From: Streptomyces sp. NBC_01460
Lineage (GTDB): Bacteria; Actinomycetota; Actinomycetes; Streptomycetales; Streptomycetaceae
Reading direction: 5' to 3'
NCBI RefSeq assembly: GCF_036227405.1
Contig: NZ_CP109473.1
Span: 3,782,001-3,846,000 of the forward strand
Length of the DNA stretch: 64,000 nucleotides
Shown piece after piece: positions 1 through 8,607 of this stretch (its first letter is position 1; every line of letters begins with the position of its first letter). Under the pieces are notes generated by a model. It was not told the origin of the DNA, did not search any database, and saw only the letters and a program-made list of their open reading frames with translations. Position numbers and translations under genes: made by a program.

Positions 1-614
1 CCGGAGCCCTTCCCGTCCGCGAGGTGGACGTGGGCGAGCCGGTCGCCCATCCGGTCCACCATGGCGAGGCTGTCGGTGCGCGCGGTCGAGGTGTGCGAGA
101 GGTCCACGGTGAAGTGCCGGTAGTCGTCGTTGCTGACGTCCCAGGCGGGGGCGTAGGCGAGCATCTCGCGGTCCCGGTAGCGCCACGGGTACATGTTCTC
201 CACCGCGAAGCGCACATCGGTCTCGTCGGCCATGCGCCAGATACCGGAGACGAAGTCGCGCGCGTAGTTGCGCTGCCAACGGAACGGCGGATGGACGACC
301 ACCGCCGACGCGCCGAGTTTCTCCGCGGCGGCCCTGGCCCGCTGGAGCTTCACCCACGGGTCGGTGGACCAGACCCGCTGGGTGATCAGCAGACAGGGCG
401 CGTGCACGGCCAGGATCGGCACCTGGTGGTAGTCCGACAGCCGCTTCAGCGCCTCGATGTCCTGGCTGACGGGGTCGGTCCAGACCATGACCTCGACACC
501 GTCGTAGCCCAGGCGCGCAGCGATCTCGAAGGCCGTCGCCGTGGACTCCGGATAGACGGAGGCCGTCGACAGGGCGACCTTCGCATCCGGGATGCGCACC
601 ACTGGTTCTGCCAC
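1..614 (-). CDS. sugar phosphate isomerase/epimerase (TIM barrel), 3' end cut by window edge
   Basis: About 204 residues are visible, starting [20 protein letters not shown] from a GTG at 614; the C-terminus lies beyond base 1. The protein has the layout of AP-endonuclease-2-like TIM-barrel enzymes: a [22 protein letters not shown] strand-helix opening (shown here only in part: [11 protein letters not shown]), a LAVHAP motif, a [10 protein letters not shown] strand, FAVENMYPW with a probable metal-binding Glu, DLSHTS, and HVHLADG at the cut end. These His/Glu/Asp positions are the ones that bind a divalent metal in the family. Substrate cannot be told from sequence; a sugar or hydroxypyruvate-type isomerase is as far as I can go. 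It is transcribed in the same direction as the exopolyphosphatase gene upstream, across a 208 bp gap. Confidence 0.8.
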   Translation of the reverse strand, partial: MAEPVVRIPDAKVALSTASVYPESTATAFEIAARLGYDGVEVMVWTDPVSQDIEALKRLSDYHQVPILAVHAPCLLITQRVWSTDPWVKLQRARAAAEKLGASAVVVHPPFRWQRNYARDFVSGIWRMADETDVRFAVENMYPWRYRDREMLAYAPAWDVSNDDYRHFTVDLSHTSTARTDSLAMVDRMGDRLAHVHLADGKGS

Positions 615-717
615 GTGGACAGGGTACGGGCAGCGCGGCGCCCGGCCGAGGGAGCCCGGCTGAAAGTGAGAAGGACCATGAGGGGCGGACGCCGCGACCG
701 GACCGGGGCCGCCGGCA

Positions 718-847
718 CCGCGACCGGACCGGGGGCGCCTGCTCGCGGGGGCCGCGATCAGGCCTGGGCCGCGCTCACGGGACCGCGATCAGGCCGGGGC
801 CGCGTGCTCACGGGCCCCGTCCTCAGGCCAGGGCCGCCTGCTCCGTC
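718..847. repeat. degenerate tandem repeats overlapping the 3' end of the exopolyphosphatase gene
   Basis: Roughly 33 bp units built on ATCAGGCCGGGGCCGCGTG recur at about 750-780 and 781-813, and a third diverged copy (CTCAGGCCAGGGCCGCCTG) is the last codons and stop of the exopolyphosphatase gene. Further left, a GCGACCGGACCGGGG unit occurs twice (about 695-709 and 720-734). The simplest reading is local duplication of the gene's 3' end. No function is evident. Confidence 0.6.
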
Positions 848-1770
848 GGCAGGTGGTCGAGGCGGCGCAGGATGACTCCCTCCCGCAGCGCCCAGGGACA
901 GATCTCCAGCTCCTCCACCCCGAACAGGTCCATCGCGCCCTCCGCCACGAGCGCCCCCGCGAGCAGCTGCGCGGCACGCCCCTCGGTCACCCCCGGCAGG
1001 TTCCCCCGCTGCTCGACCGTCATCGTCGTCAGCTTCGGCACCCATTCCTCCAGCGCCTTGCGGGTGAGGACGCGCTGGACGTACAGCCCCTCGGCGGAAC
1101 GGGCGGCTCCCGAGATCCTGGCGAGCTGCCGGAACGTCTTGGAGGTCCCGACGACGTGGTCGGGCGGCCCCAGCCGGGTGAACTCCCCGACCGTACGGGC
1201 GATGCCCGCGCGGACGTGGCGGCGGAGCGCCCGCACGTCCGTCGGGTCGGGCGGGTCGCCCGGGAGCCAGCCGGCGGTGAGCCGGCCCGCTCCGAACGGC
1301 AGCGACACCGCGGCGTCGGGCTCCTCGTCCATCCCGTACCCGACCTCCAGCGAACCCCCGCCGATGTCCAGGACCAGCAGCTTCCCCGCCGACCAGCCGA
1401 ACCAGCGACGGGCCGCCAGGAAGGTCAGCCGGGCCTCCTCCTCACCGCTGAGGACGGCCAGGGCCACACCGGTCTCGTCCCGCACGCGCGCCAGCACCTG
1501 GTCCGCGTTGCCCGCCTCGCGCACGGCCGAGGTGGCGAAGGCCAGCACGTCCTCGCAGCCCTTGTCCTCGGCGGCCTGGAGGGCGTCGGCGATCGTCGTC
1601 ACGAGACGGTCGACGCCGTCGGGTCCGATCGCCCCGTCCTTGTCGAGGAGTTCGGCGAGCCGCAGCTCCGCCTTGTGCGAGTGCGCGGGCAGCGGGCGCG
1701 CACCGGGGTGCGCGTCGACGACCAGCAGATGCACCGTGTTCGACCCCACGTCGAGGACTCCGAGTCTCAT
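823..1770 (-). CDS. ppx: exopolyphosphatase, Ppx/GppA family
   Basis: 315 residues with the ASKHA actin-like fold of Ppx/GppA phosphatases. The first phosphate-binding loop is at residues 5-16 ([12 protein letters not shown]), the SGEEEARL motif with the catalytic acidic residues is at 108-115, and the second glycine loop [15 protein letters not shown] is at about 132-146. The length fits the short actinobacterial form, which lacks the C-terminal HD domain of E. coli Ppx. The family hydrolyses terminal phosphates of inorganic polyphosphate or pppGpp; sequence does not decide between them. The gene is divergent from the Cys-rich protein at 1803, with only 32 bp between the two starts, so the promoters must overlap. 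Its last codons belong to a degenerate repeat that continues into the spacer. Confidence 0.87.
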   Translation of the reverse strand: MRLGVLDVGSNTVHLLVVDAHPGARPLPAHSHKAELRLAELLDKDGAIGPDGVDRLVTTIADALQAAEDKGCEDVLAFATSAVREAGNADQVLARVRDETGVALAVLSGEEEARLTFLAARRWFGWSAGKLLVLDIGGGSLEVGYGMDEEPDAAVSLPFGAGRLTAGWLPGDPPDPTDVRALRRHVRAGIARTVGEFTRLGPPDHVVGTSKTFRQLARISGAARSAEGLYVQRVLTRKALEEWVPKLTTMTVEQRGNLPGVTEGRAAQLLAGALVAEGAMDLFGVEELEICPWALREGVILRRLDHLPTEQAALA

Positions 1771-1802
1771 ACCGGAACGCTACTGCGGCTTACTCTGGGC
1801 AG

Positions 1803-2645
1803 GTGCCAAAGACGAAAAAGGCGAAGCCGGACAAAGCCACGAAGAAGCAGCAGAAGACGAAGCAGGAGATGCAGCAGCCGGAAGCAACGGGGCCGGGCGG
1901 GCCCGACGAGCAGGAGCTCGACTTCGCGCGGGCCTGGGTCGAATTCCCCGACCCGGCCGACGACGAGCAGATCTACCGCTGCGACCTGACCTGGCTCACG
2001 TCCAGGTGGAACTGCATCTTCGGCAGCGGCTGCCAGGGCATCCAGGCCGGCCGCGCCGACGACGGCTGCTGCACCCTGGGCGCGCACTTCTCGGACAAGG
2101 ACGACGAGAAGCGGGTGGCCGGGCACGTCGCGCGGCTCACACCGGAGATCTGGCAGTTCCACGACGTCGGCACGGACACCGGCTGGGTCGGTGTCGACGA
2201 GGACGGTGAGCGCCAGACGCGCCGCTGGGAGGGCTCCTGCATCTTCCAGAACCGGCCCGGGTTCGCCGGCGGCATGGGCTGCTCGCTGCACATCCTCGCC
2301 CTCCAGGAGGGCAAGGAGCCGCTGGAGACCAAGCCCGACGTGTGCTGGCAGCTGCCGGTCCGCCGTACGTACGACTGGATCGAACGGCCCGACGACACGC
2401 GCGTGCTCCAGATCTCCATCGGGGAGTACGACCGGCGCGGCTGGGGCCCCGGCGGTCACGACCTGCACTGGTGGTGCACGTCGGCGACCTCCGCGCACGG
2501 GGCCGGCGACCCGGTCTACGTGTCCTACCGCCCCGAGCTCACCGAGATGATGGGCAAGGAGGCGTACGACAGGCTGGCCGAGCTCTGCGAGCAGCGGCTG
2601 GCGTCGCTGCTCCCGATGGCGCCCCACCCGGCCGACCCGGCCTGA
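1803..2645 (+). CDS. conserved Cys-rich protein, possible YkgJ-like metal-binding protein
   Basis: 280 residues from a GTG. After a Lys/Gln-rich tail (residues 1-35) the body carries clustered cysteines: [12 protein letters not shown], then GSGCQGI, then DDGCC, and later GSCIFQ, GMGCSLH and DVCWQLP. This spacing recalls the zinc/iron-chelating YkgJ/UPF0153 type of protein, which also ends with a C-x-Y then RP-x-C-R-x-x-P arrangement; that link is my inference from pattern only. No signal peptide or membrane segment is visible, so it should be cytosolic. It is divergent from the exopolyphosphatase gene and convergent with the sigma-like membrane protein gene. I know similar proteins as conserved hypotheticals in Streptomyces. 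Confidence 0.8.
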   Translation: MPKTKKAKPDKATKKQQKTKQEMQQPEATGPGGPDEQELDFARAWVEFPDPADDEQIYRCDLTWLTSRWNCIFGSGCQGIQAGRADDGCCTLGAHFSDKDDEKRVAGHVARLTPEIWQFHDVGTDTGWVGVDEDGERQTRRWEGSCIFQNRPGFAGGMGCSLHILALQEGKEPLETKPDVCWQLPVRRTYDWIERPDDTRVLQISIGEYDRRGWGPGGHDLHWWCTSATSAHGAGDPVYVSYRPELTEMMGKEAYDRLAELCEQRLASLLPMAPHPADPA

Positions 2646-2669
2646 GGCGGGGTCCGGCCCCCGCACTCG

Positions 2670-2732
2670 ACGACGGCGGCCCGGTGCGCGCGGCGGACGG
2701 ACGTTCCGGCGTGCGCACCGGGCCGCCGTCGT
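2670..2732. terminator. 20 bp perfect inverted repeat between convergent genes
   Basis: Arm 2670-2689 (ACGACGGCGGCCCGGTGCGC) pairs perfectly with 2713-2732 across a 23 nt loop. It sits between the stop codons of the Cys-rich gene and the sigma-like gene, where a bidirectional terminator is expected. No U-tract follows, as is usual in Streptomyces. Confidence 0.55.
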
Positions 2733-2765
2733 GCCGTGAGGACCGGGCCGCCGTCGTGCCGTGAG
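2717..2765. repeat. two tandem 24 bp direct repeats
   Basis: Positions 2717-2740 and 2742-2765 are identical 24 bp units beginning ACCGGGCCGCCGTCGTGCC, period 25 bp. The first unit contains most of the right arm of the neighbouring hairpin, so the arm appears to have been duplicated locally. Confidence 0.75.
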
Positions 2766-2788
2766 CACACCGGGGCCGCCGTTCCGCA

Positions 2789-4570
2789 TCAGCCTGCCGG
2801 TCCGGGCGGCTCGCCCGGAGCCGTCGACGGGGCGGGTTCGGTGGTCTCGTCCGTCGGCGAGGGTGTGGGGCCGGGAGAGCCCGGTGGCTCCGTCGGCGGA
2901 TCCGTCGGCGTGGGGGTCGGGTCCGGCGGGGCGGTGGACTCCGTGGGCTCGGGGGTCGGGTCCGTCGACGGGGCCGGGGAGGACGGCGTGGGGCGCGGAG
3001 GGCCGGACGACGGATCAGGGCTCCCGGGGCGCGGAGCCGTGGATCCGGAGCCGGTGATCGCGACCGCCGACCCCGACGGGGAGAGCACGACGCGGGCGCT
3101 CCACGGCCCCCGCGGCTCGGCCGACGGGTTCACGAACACATGGAGGGTGGCGCTCCGGCCGGGGGCGAGCGTGCCGGACGAACGGCTGAGGCGCAGCCAC
3201 GGGGCGTCCACCCGGGCCGACCAGGCGACGGCTTCGTCCCCGGTCGCGGTCAGGACGATCGTCGTACGGCCGTGCGACGGGCCCGGACGGACCGCGACCG
3301 AGAGCGCGCCCCTGTCGGGGCCGGGCCCGACACTGACGACCTCGGCCGACACGTCCGGGGTCCGGACACCGTCCGTGAAACCGCCGTCGTCCTCCGGGCG
3401 TGCGTTGCCCGCGTTCTCGTAGGGGCCGTACGGATCGCCGTCGGGGCCGGCCTCGCCGTCCACGTCCGTGGCGGTGACCGCGGTGTCCCGGCCTTCGCCG
3501 GTCAGCGGCGCGCCCCGGTAGGCGGCCCACAGCGCGATCACCGGGGCCGCCACGACCGTCGCCACGAGCGTCGTCGTCACCACCCGGGACCGCAGCCTGT
3601 CCCGGCGCGCGGCATGGTCCTTGGGATCCAGCGGGAAGCCGCTCCGGCCGAAGCGCGGGACACCGGACCGCGACCGCCTGGCGTGGGTCAGGGCGACGCG
3701 CACGGAGGGGCGGGGCGCCTCGACGACCGGCAGGGCGGCGGCCGGGGCGACGGTCGCGCCGGGCCAGGGCCCGGAGGCGCCGGCCCGCTCGGCGGCGCGG
3801 CGGCAGCGGGGACAGTCGTCGACGTGCCGGACGAGCTCCCGGCGCAGGGTCACCGAGAGCAGTACCTGGGGGGCGCCGGTGAGCCGGGCGACGGTGGGGC
3901 AGTCCCCCTTCTCCACGACGGCGAGGGCGGCGCGGGTCCGCTCCACCTCGCAGGCAGCGCCCGCCAGGAGCTCCCGGGCGCCGGCGGGGTCGAGGCCGAG
4001 GACGGCGGCGACGGCACGCGGCGTGAGCCCGTGGCGTACGGCGAGCTCCAGCGCCTCGCGCTGCTCGGGGGTGGTGCCGGCGGCCTCGGGCCACGCCAAC
4101 TGCGCGAGCTCACGCCGGCGCGCCTCGGCCGCCGGGGACTCCGGTGGACCGCCGGATCCGGCGGCCTCCTCCGGCGTGCCGTGGGCCCCCCGGCCGCCGG
4201 CCGGCCAGGTCCCCCCGACCGGGGTGGCACCCCGCGGGGCGGACGGGCGACGGTGCGCCCGGCGGCCGCGCCGCTGCTCGGTGAGCGCCCGCAGGCACGC
4301 CCACCTGGCCAGGGCGTACAGCCAGGATTTACGTTCCTCCTCGGCCTGGGGGCACCGGCCGTCCTGCCGTTCGGCGATCGCCAGGACCGAGCCGAGCGCG
4401 TCGGTGGCCGCCTCGTGGTCGCAGAGCACGGAGAGGCAGTAGGTGAACAGGCCGTCGAGATACGGCTCGTCACGTGCGGGCGAACGCGGCGCCGAAGGCC
4501 GGGCCTCGCGGCGGTGCGCCCGGTGTGCGCCGGTGGTGTGCGTAGGGGTCCCCATCCTGCTGCTCGTCAC
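2789..4570 (-). CDS. membrane protein with sigma-70-like, anti-sigma-like and BACON domains
   Basis: About 593 residues if it starts at the GTG at 4570. The same frame stays open to an ATG at 4621, so the start is uncertain. The N-terminal third looks like an ECF sigma factor: region-2-like helix (LDGLFTYCLSVLCDHEAATD...KSWLYALARWACLRALTE), then a region-4-like stretch beginning TTPEQREALELAVRHGLTP. Next comes a zinc-anti-sigma-like LVRHVDDCPRCRRAAE segment, a basic linker, one membrane helix (VVTTTLVATVVAAPVIALWA), a BACON-type beta-sandwich (APWLRLSRSSGTLAPGRSAT is its clearest part) and a Pro/Thr/Ser-rich tail. Topology puts the sigma-like part inside and BACON outside. It is divergent from radA. 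Role unknown; a membrane-tethered regulator or cell-surface sensor is possible. Confidence 0.8.
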   Translation of the reverse strand: MTSSRMGTPTHTTGAHRAHRREARPSAPRSPARDEPYLDGLFTYCLSVLCDHEAATDALGSVLAIAERQDGRCPQAEEERKSWLYALARWACLRALTEQRRGRRAHRRPSAPRGATPVGGTWPAGGRGAHGTPEEAAGSGGPPESPAAEARRRELAQLAWPEAAGTTPEQREALELAVRHGLTPRAVAAVLGLDPAGARELLAGAACEVERTRAALAVVEKGDCPTVARLTGAPQVLLSVTLRRELVRHVDDCPRCRRAAERAGASGPWPGATVAPAAALPVVEAPRPSVRVALTHARRSRSGVPRFGRSGFPLDPKDHAARRDRLRSRVVTTTLVATVVAAPVIALWAAYRGAPLTGEGRDTAVTATDVDGEAGPDGDPYGPYENAGNARPEDDGGFTDGVRTPDVSAEVVSVGPGPDRGALSVAVRPGPSHGRTTIVLTATGDEAVAWSARVDAPWLRLSRSSGTLAPGRSATLHVFVNPSAEPRGPWSARVVLSPSGSAVAITGSGSTAPRPGSPDPSSGPPRPTPSSPAPSTDPTPEPTESTAPPDPTPTPTDPPTEPPGSPGPTPSPTDETTEPAPSTAPGEPPGPAG

Positions 4571-4756
4571 GTGGCGACCGTAGGCAGATACGGGTGGAAC
4601 CCTGACAGTACTTTCCTCCATTTAATCCTTACGAGTGACGGTCTCCCTCCAAAGGGGACGGGAATCCCGCATTCCCCCGGAAATACCGCATCGCCCGCAC
4701 GTTCGATCCCCGTGCCCACGGCCGGTGCTGTCAGACCTCACCTATACGGTGACGCC

Positions 4757-6169
4757 ATGGCTGCCCGTACGAAATCCGCGAAGGACAGGCCGTCCTACCG
4801 CTGCACCGAGTGCGGCTGGACGACCGCCAAATGGCTCGGCCGCTGCCCGGAGTGCCAGGCCTGGGGGACGGTCGAGGAGTTCGGCGGCGCCCCCGCGGTC
4901 CGTACGACGGCGGCGGGCCGCGTCTCCACCGCCGCGGTGCCGATCGGCCAGGTCGACAGCCGGCAGGCCACCGCGCGCTCGACCGGGGTCGGCGAGCTGG
5001 ACCGGGTGCTCGGCGGCGGGCTCGTACCCGGCGCCGTGGTGCTGCTCGCCGGGGAGCCCGGCGTCGGCAAGTCGACCCTCCTGCTGGACGTGGCGGCCAA
5101 GGCCGCGAGCGACGACCACCGCACCCTCTACGTCACGGCGGAGGAATCCGCCAGCCAGGTGCGGATGCGCGCCGACCGGATCAACGCGATCAACGACCAC
5201 CTGTACCTGGCCGCCGAGACGGACCTCTCCGCCGTCCTGGGACATCTGGACGCGGTCAAGCCGTCCCTCCTCGTCCTCGACTCCGTGCAGACCGTCGCCT
5301 CCCCGGAGATCGACGGCGCGCCCGGCGGCATGGCGCAGGTCCGCGAGGTCGCGGGAGCGCTCATCCGCGCTTCGAAGGAGCGCGGCATGTCGACCCTCCT
5401 GGTGGGCCACGTGACCAAGGACGGCGCGATCGCCGGACCGCGGCTCCTGGAGCACCTCGTCGACGTGGTGCTGTCCTTCGAGGGCGACCGGCACGCCCGC
5501 CTCCGGCTCGTACGGGGCGTCAAGAACCGCTACGGCGCCACGGACGAGGTCGGCTGCTTCGAGCTGCACGACGAGGGCATCACCGGCCTGGCCGACCCTT
5601 CCGGGCTGTTCCTCACCCGCCGCGACGAGCCCGTCCCCGGCACCTGCCTGACGGTCACCCTGGAGGGCAAGCGCCCGCTCGTCGCCGAGGTCCAGGCGCT
5701 GACGGTCGACTCCCAGATCCCCTCCCCCCGGCGCACCACCTCGGGCCTGGAGACCTCCCGGGTCTCGATGATGCTGGCCGTTCTCGAGCAGCGCGGCCGG
5801 ATCAGCGCGCTCGGCAAGCGGGACATCTACAGCGCGACGGTGGGCGGTGTGAAGCTCACCGAACCGGCCGCGGACCTCGCGATCGCCCTGGCCCTGGCCA
5901 GTGCGGCCAGCGACACACCGCTCCCGAAAAACCTGGTCGCGATCGGCGAAGTGGGCCTCGCCGGGGAGGTCAGAAGGGTGACGGGTGTCCAGAGGAGGCT
6001 CGCGGAGGCGTACCGTCTCGGGTTCAAGCACGCCCTGGTCCCGAGGGACCCGGGACAGGTCCCGGCCGGTATGAAGGTCACGGAAGTGGCCGACATGGGC
6101 GACGCCCTGAGAGTCCTCCCCCGCCGGTCTCGGCCGGACGGACCACAGGAGGACGGCGCACGCCGGTAG
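4757..6169 (+). CDS. radA: DNA repair protein RadA
   Basis: 470 residues, the normal length for bacterial RadA/Sms. The N-terminal zinc finger is C16-x2-C19 and C30-x2-C33 (YRCTECG, LGRCPEC). The RecA-like ATPase has Walker [10 protein letters not shown] at 99-107, Walker B LLVLDS at about 171-176 and the RadA signature KNRYG at 256-260 (usually KNRFG). The C-terminal part is the Lon-protease-like domain without protease residues. RadA is a RecA-loaded helicase that extends recombination intermediates. The ATG at 4757 is placed just before the zinc finger; the frame is open far upstream but only as the antisense of the neighbouring gene. disA follows 80 bp downstream in the same direction, a pairing also seen in Bacillus. 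Confidence 0.96.
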   Translation: MAARTKSAKDRPSYRCTECGWTTAKWLGRCPECQAWGTVEEFGGAPAVRTTAAGRVSTAAVPIGQVDSRQATARSTGVGELDRVLGGGLVPGAVVLLAGEPGVGKSTLLLDVAAKAASDDHRTLYVTAEESASQVRMRADRINAINDHLYLAAETDLSAVLGHLDAVKPSLLVLDSVQTVASPEIDGAPGGMAQVREVAGALIRASKERGMSTLLVGHVTKDGAIAGPRLLEHLVDVVLSFEGDRHARLRLVRGVKNRYGATDEVGCFELHDEGITGLADPSGLFLTRRDEPVPGTCLTVTLEGKRPLVAEVQALTVDSQIPSPRRTTSGLETSRVSMMLAVLEQRGRISALGKRDIYSATVGGVKLTEPAADLAIALALASAASDTPLPKNLVAIGEVGLAGEVRRVTGVQRRLAEAYRLGFKHALVPRDPGQVPAGMKVTEVADMGDALRVLPRRSRPDGPQEDGARR

Positions 6170-6249
6170 ACTTTGCCCTGGTCTCGCCCGCCCGTACGAA
6201 CGGTATGAGGGACGCAAGGGCACCGCAAACCTGTGACCGGAGGAGTGCA

Positions 6250-7374
6250 GTGGCAGCCAACGACCGGGCAGCATCGCCCGGAAAGTCCGGCCAAGGCACC
6301 GGTAACGAGGCGCTGATGCGCGCCTCGTTGAGCGCGGTCGCGCCCGGAACGGCCCTCCGCGACGGACTGGAGCGCATCCTCCGCGGCAACACCGGCGGCC
6401 TGATCGTCCTCGGCATGGACAGGACCGTCGAATCCATGTGTACCGGCGGTTTCGTCCTCGACGTGGAGTTCACCGCGACGCGCCTGCGCGAACTGTGCAA
6501 GCTGGACGGCGCGATGATCCTCGACAAGGACATGACCAAGATCCTCCGGGCCGGCGTGCAGCTGGTCCCGGACGCCTCCATCCCCACCGAGGAGACGGGC
6601 ACCCGTCACCGCACGGCGGACCGGGTGTCCAAGGCCTGCGGCTTCCCGGTGGTCTCGGTCTCCCAGTCGATGCGGCTGATCGCGCTGTACGTGCACGGGG
6701 AGCGGCGGGTCCTGGAGGAGTCCTCCGCGATCCTGTCCCGCGCCAATCAGGCGCTCGCCACCCTGGAGCGGTACAAGCTCAGGCTGGACGAGGTCGCCGG
6801 CACCCTCTCCGCGCTGGAGATCGAGGACCTGGTGACGGTCCGGGACGTGACGGCGGTCTCCCAGCGGCTGGAGATGGTGCGCAGGATCGCGACCGAGATC
6901 GCCGAGTACGTGGTGGAGCTGGGTACCGACGGCCGGCTCCTGTCGCTCCAGCTGGACGAGCTGATCGCCGGTGTCGAGCCGGAGCGGGAGCTGGTCGTAC
7001 GCGACTACGTGCCCGAGCCGACCGCGAAGCGTTCCCGCACGGTGGCCGAGGCGCTGGCCGAGCTGGACACGCTCACCCACACCGAGCTGCTCGAACTTCC
7101 CGTGGTGGCACGGGCGCTGGGATACAGCGGCTCACCCGAGACGCTGGACTCCGCGGTCTCCCCCCGGGGCTTCCGGCTGCTGGCGAAGGTGCCCCGGCTG
7201 CCCGGGGCGATCATCGAGCGGCTGGTGGAGCACTTCGGCGGCCTGCAGAAGCTGCTCGCCGCGAGCGTGGACGACCTCCAGGCCGTGGACGGGGTCGGCG
7301 AGGCGCGGGCCCGGAGCGTGCGCGAGGGGCTCTCGCGGCTGGCGGAGTCGTCGATCCTCGAGCGGTACGTCTGA
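6250..7374 (+). CDS. disA: DNA integrity scanning protein / diadenylate cyclase DisA
   Basis: 374 residues from a GTG at 6250 preceded by GGAGG at about 6239. The DAC domain has both catalytic signatures: DGA at 86-88 (KLDGAMIL) and RHR at 119-121 (TGTRHRTAD). A helical middle region follows, and a helix-hairpin-helix DNA-binding domain ends the protein ([20 protein letters not shown]). The enzyme condenses two ATP into c-di-AMP and reports on branched DNA; in Streptomyces this nucleotide affects osmotic balance and development. All key residues are present, so it should be active. It is probably expressed with radA. The 3' side ends in a repeat-bearing spacer. Confidence 0.96.
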   Translation: MAANDRAASPGKSGQGTGNEALMRASLSAVAPGTALRDGLERILRGNTGGLIVLGMDRTVESMCTGGFVLDVEFTATRLRELCKLDGAMILDKDMTKILRAGVQLVPDASIPTEETGTRHRTADRVSKACGFPVVSVSQSMRLIALYVHGERRVLEESSAILSRANQALATLERYKLRLDEVAGTLSALEIEDLVTVRDVTAVSQRLEMVRRIATEIAEYVVELGTDGRLLSLQLDELIAGVEPERELVVRDYVPEPTAKRSRTVAEALAELDTLTHTELLELPVVARALGYSGSPETLDSAVSPRGFRLLAKVPRLPGAIIERLVEHFGGLQKLLAASVDDLQAVDGVGEARARSVREGLSRLAESSILERYV

Positions 7375-7385
7375 GAGCGGTGCCG

Positions 7386-7484
7386 GGGATGCCCGTCCGG
7401 GCCCCGTGAGGGCGCTCCCGGGGGCATCCCTGCGCTTCCGAGGACACTCCGGGGGCCGGCTTCCGAGGACACCCCGGGGGGCCA
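7386..7484. repeat. inverted repeat plus 25 bp tandem repeat after disA
   Basis: GGGATGCCC (7386-7394) pairs with GGGCATCCC (7422-7430). It is followed by two near-identical 25 bp units starting CTTCCGAGGACAC at 7435 and 7460, differing at a few positions. The region separates convergent disA and the lipid-facing protein gene, so the hairpin may serve as a weak terminator. Confidence 0.55.
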
Positions 7485-7509
7485 GCTCCCTGTGGCCGGC
7501 TCCGACAGG

Positions 7510-8346
7510 TCAGTCCTTGGCCAGGACGAACGAGGCCCGCTGGACGGTCTCGCCCGGGACCTTGGCCTCCAGCAGGTAGGTGCCCGGGGCGGCGGTGCCG
7601 GTGGGCGGTGTCGCGCACCGGGGCGCGCTCCCCTTGCGGTCCCACTTCACGGTGTGGACGATCGTCGCTCCCGCCGGGACCCTCAGGAAGAAGGCGCCGT
7701 TCTTCGGGCAGTCCTTCGAGGACCACACCTGGTCGTCCTCCTCACCGGCCTCGGTGATCGTGAGCACGGCGCTCTTGGGGCCGAAGTCGGCCTTGCAGTC
7801 GGCCGCCGAGGTGTTCCTGGCGCTCAGCCGGAACGCCGGCTTGTCGTCGAGTCCGAAGCTGAGATCCGTCTTCAGGCTCAACTGGAGGACGGCGGGCGTG
7901 CAGTTGGGGAGCGAGGAGCCGGCCGGCACCTGCTGGCCGCTCGTTCCGCCGCCGCCGCTGCCCGCGCCCGTACCCGCCGCCGCGGAGCCACCCGATCCCG
8001 CGGCGCCCGATCCGGAGGAACCGGCTGATCCCGCCGATCCCGCGGCGCCGCCCGTCCCGGTGTCGCCGCCGCTCCCCTCGGAGCCGCCGTCCGTGCCGGA
8101 GTCGTCCGACTCGTCGCGTCCGCCGGGGGGTTGGCCGACGACCGGGCCGGAGCTCGACGGTCCGGGGGTGATGGACGGAGGGGGAGCGGATTCCCCGGGC
8201 TTCCCGTCGTCCTTCCCGCCGCCGCTGCCGCCCCCGGAGGTGACGGCCCACGCGATCACGGCCGCGAGCAGCGCGATCACCAGCACCGCCACTGATCTCC
8301 GACGCCAGTAGATGCTGGAGGGAAGCGGCCCGACCGGATTGCGCAT
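7510..8346 (-). CDS. membrane-anchored protein with Gly/Ser-rich linker and extracellular beta-sandwich domain
   Basis: 278 residues from the ATG at 8346 (MRNPVGPLPSSIYWRRRSVA); the reading frame extends 23 codons further but without a convincing ribosome-binding site. One N-terminal membrane helix (SVAVLVIALLAAVIAWAV, about 18-35) is followed by about 110 residues of Gly/Ser/Pro/Thr low-complexity linker. A compact C-terminal domain (about 155-278) has four cysteines (NCTPAV, SAADCKAD, SKDCPKN, APRCATP) that could form two disulfides. That domain resembles DUF4232/BsuPI-like immunoglobulin-type folds by its hydrophobic pattern only. It should be anchored in the membrane and face outward. It is convergent with disA and divergent from mutY. 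Function unknown. Confidence 0.8.
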   Translation of the reverse strand: MRNPVGPLPSSIYWRRRSVAVLVIALLAAVIAWAVTSGGGSGGGKDDGKPGESAPPPSITPGPSSSGPVVGQPPGGRDESDDSGTDGGSEGSGGDTGTGGAAGSAGSAGSSGSGAAGSGGSAAAGTGAGSGGGGTSGQQVPAGSSLPNCTPAVLQLSLKTDLSFGLDDKPAFRLSARNTSAADCKADFGPKSAVLTITEAGEEDDQVWSSKDCPKNGAFFLRVPAGATIVHTVKWDRKGSAPRCATPPTGTAAPGTYLLEAKVPGETVQRASFVLAKD

Positions 8347-8607
8347 AGATCCCACGGCCCGAACTCTACGAGAGATCAAGGCCAACTCCGGCCCCCAACC
8401 GCCGCTCTGATCCACAAGTTTTCCGGATCATCATCACGGGGCGGCCGTTCACGGGTGCTTCCAGCCGCTTTGCACCGGATCGGACATCGTCCGCCCCGTA
8501 CGAAGGGACAGAACGGGTGGCGTTATCACCCCCAGAGCCCTCGGCGGGGCCGACACCCCCGCAACCGTGCGCGACGCCCCCTCTTCCGTGCCAGGATCGT
8601 AAGTGCG

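Noticed and set aside
853..1989. Long plus-strand frames over the exopolyphosphatase and neighbouring genes
   Set aside because: They are antisense shadows of high-GC genes: composition is Arg/Gly/Pro-rich and no motif is found. The minus-strand enzyme has full motifs.
4690..4757. SOS (LexA) box in the radA promoter
   Set aside because: Only a half-site like ACGTTCGA near 4698 was found; no full TCGAAC-N-GTTCGA dyad.
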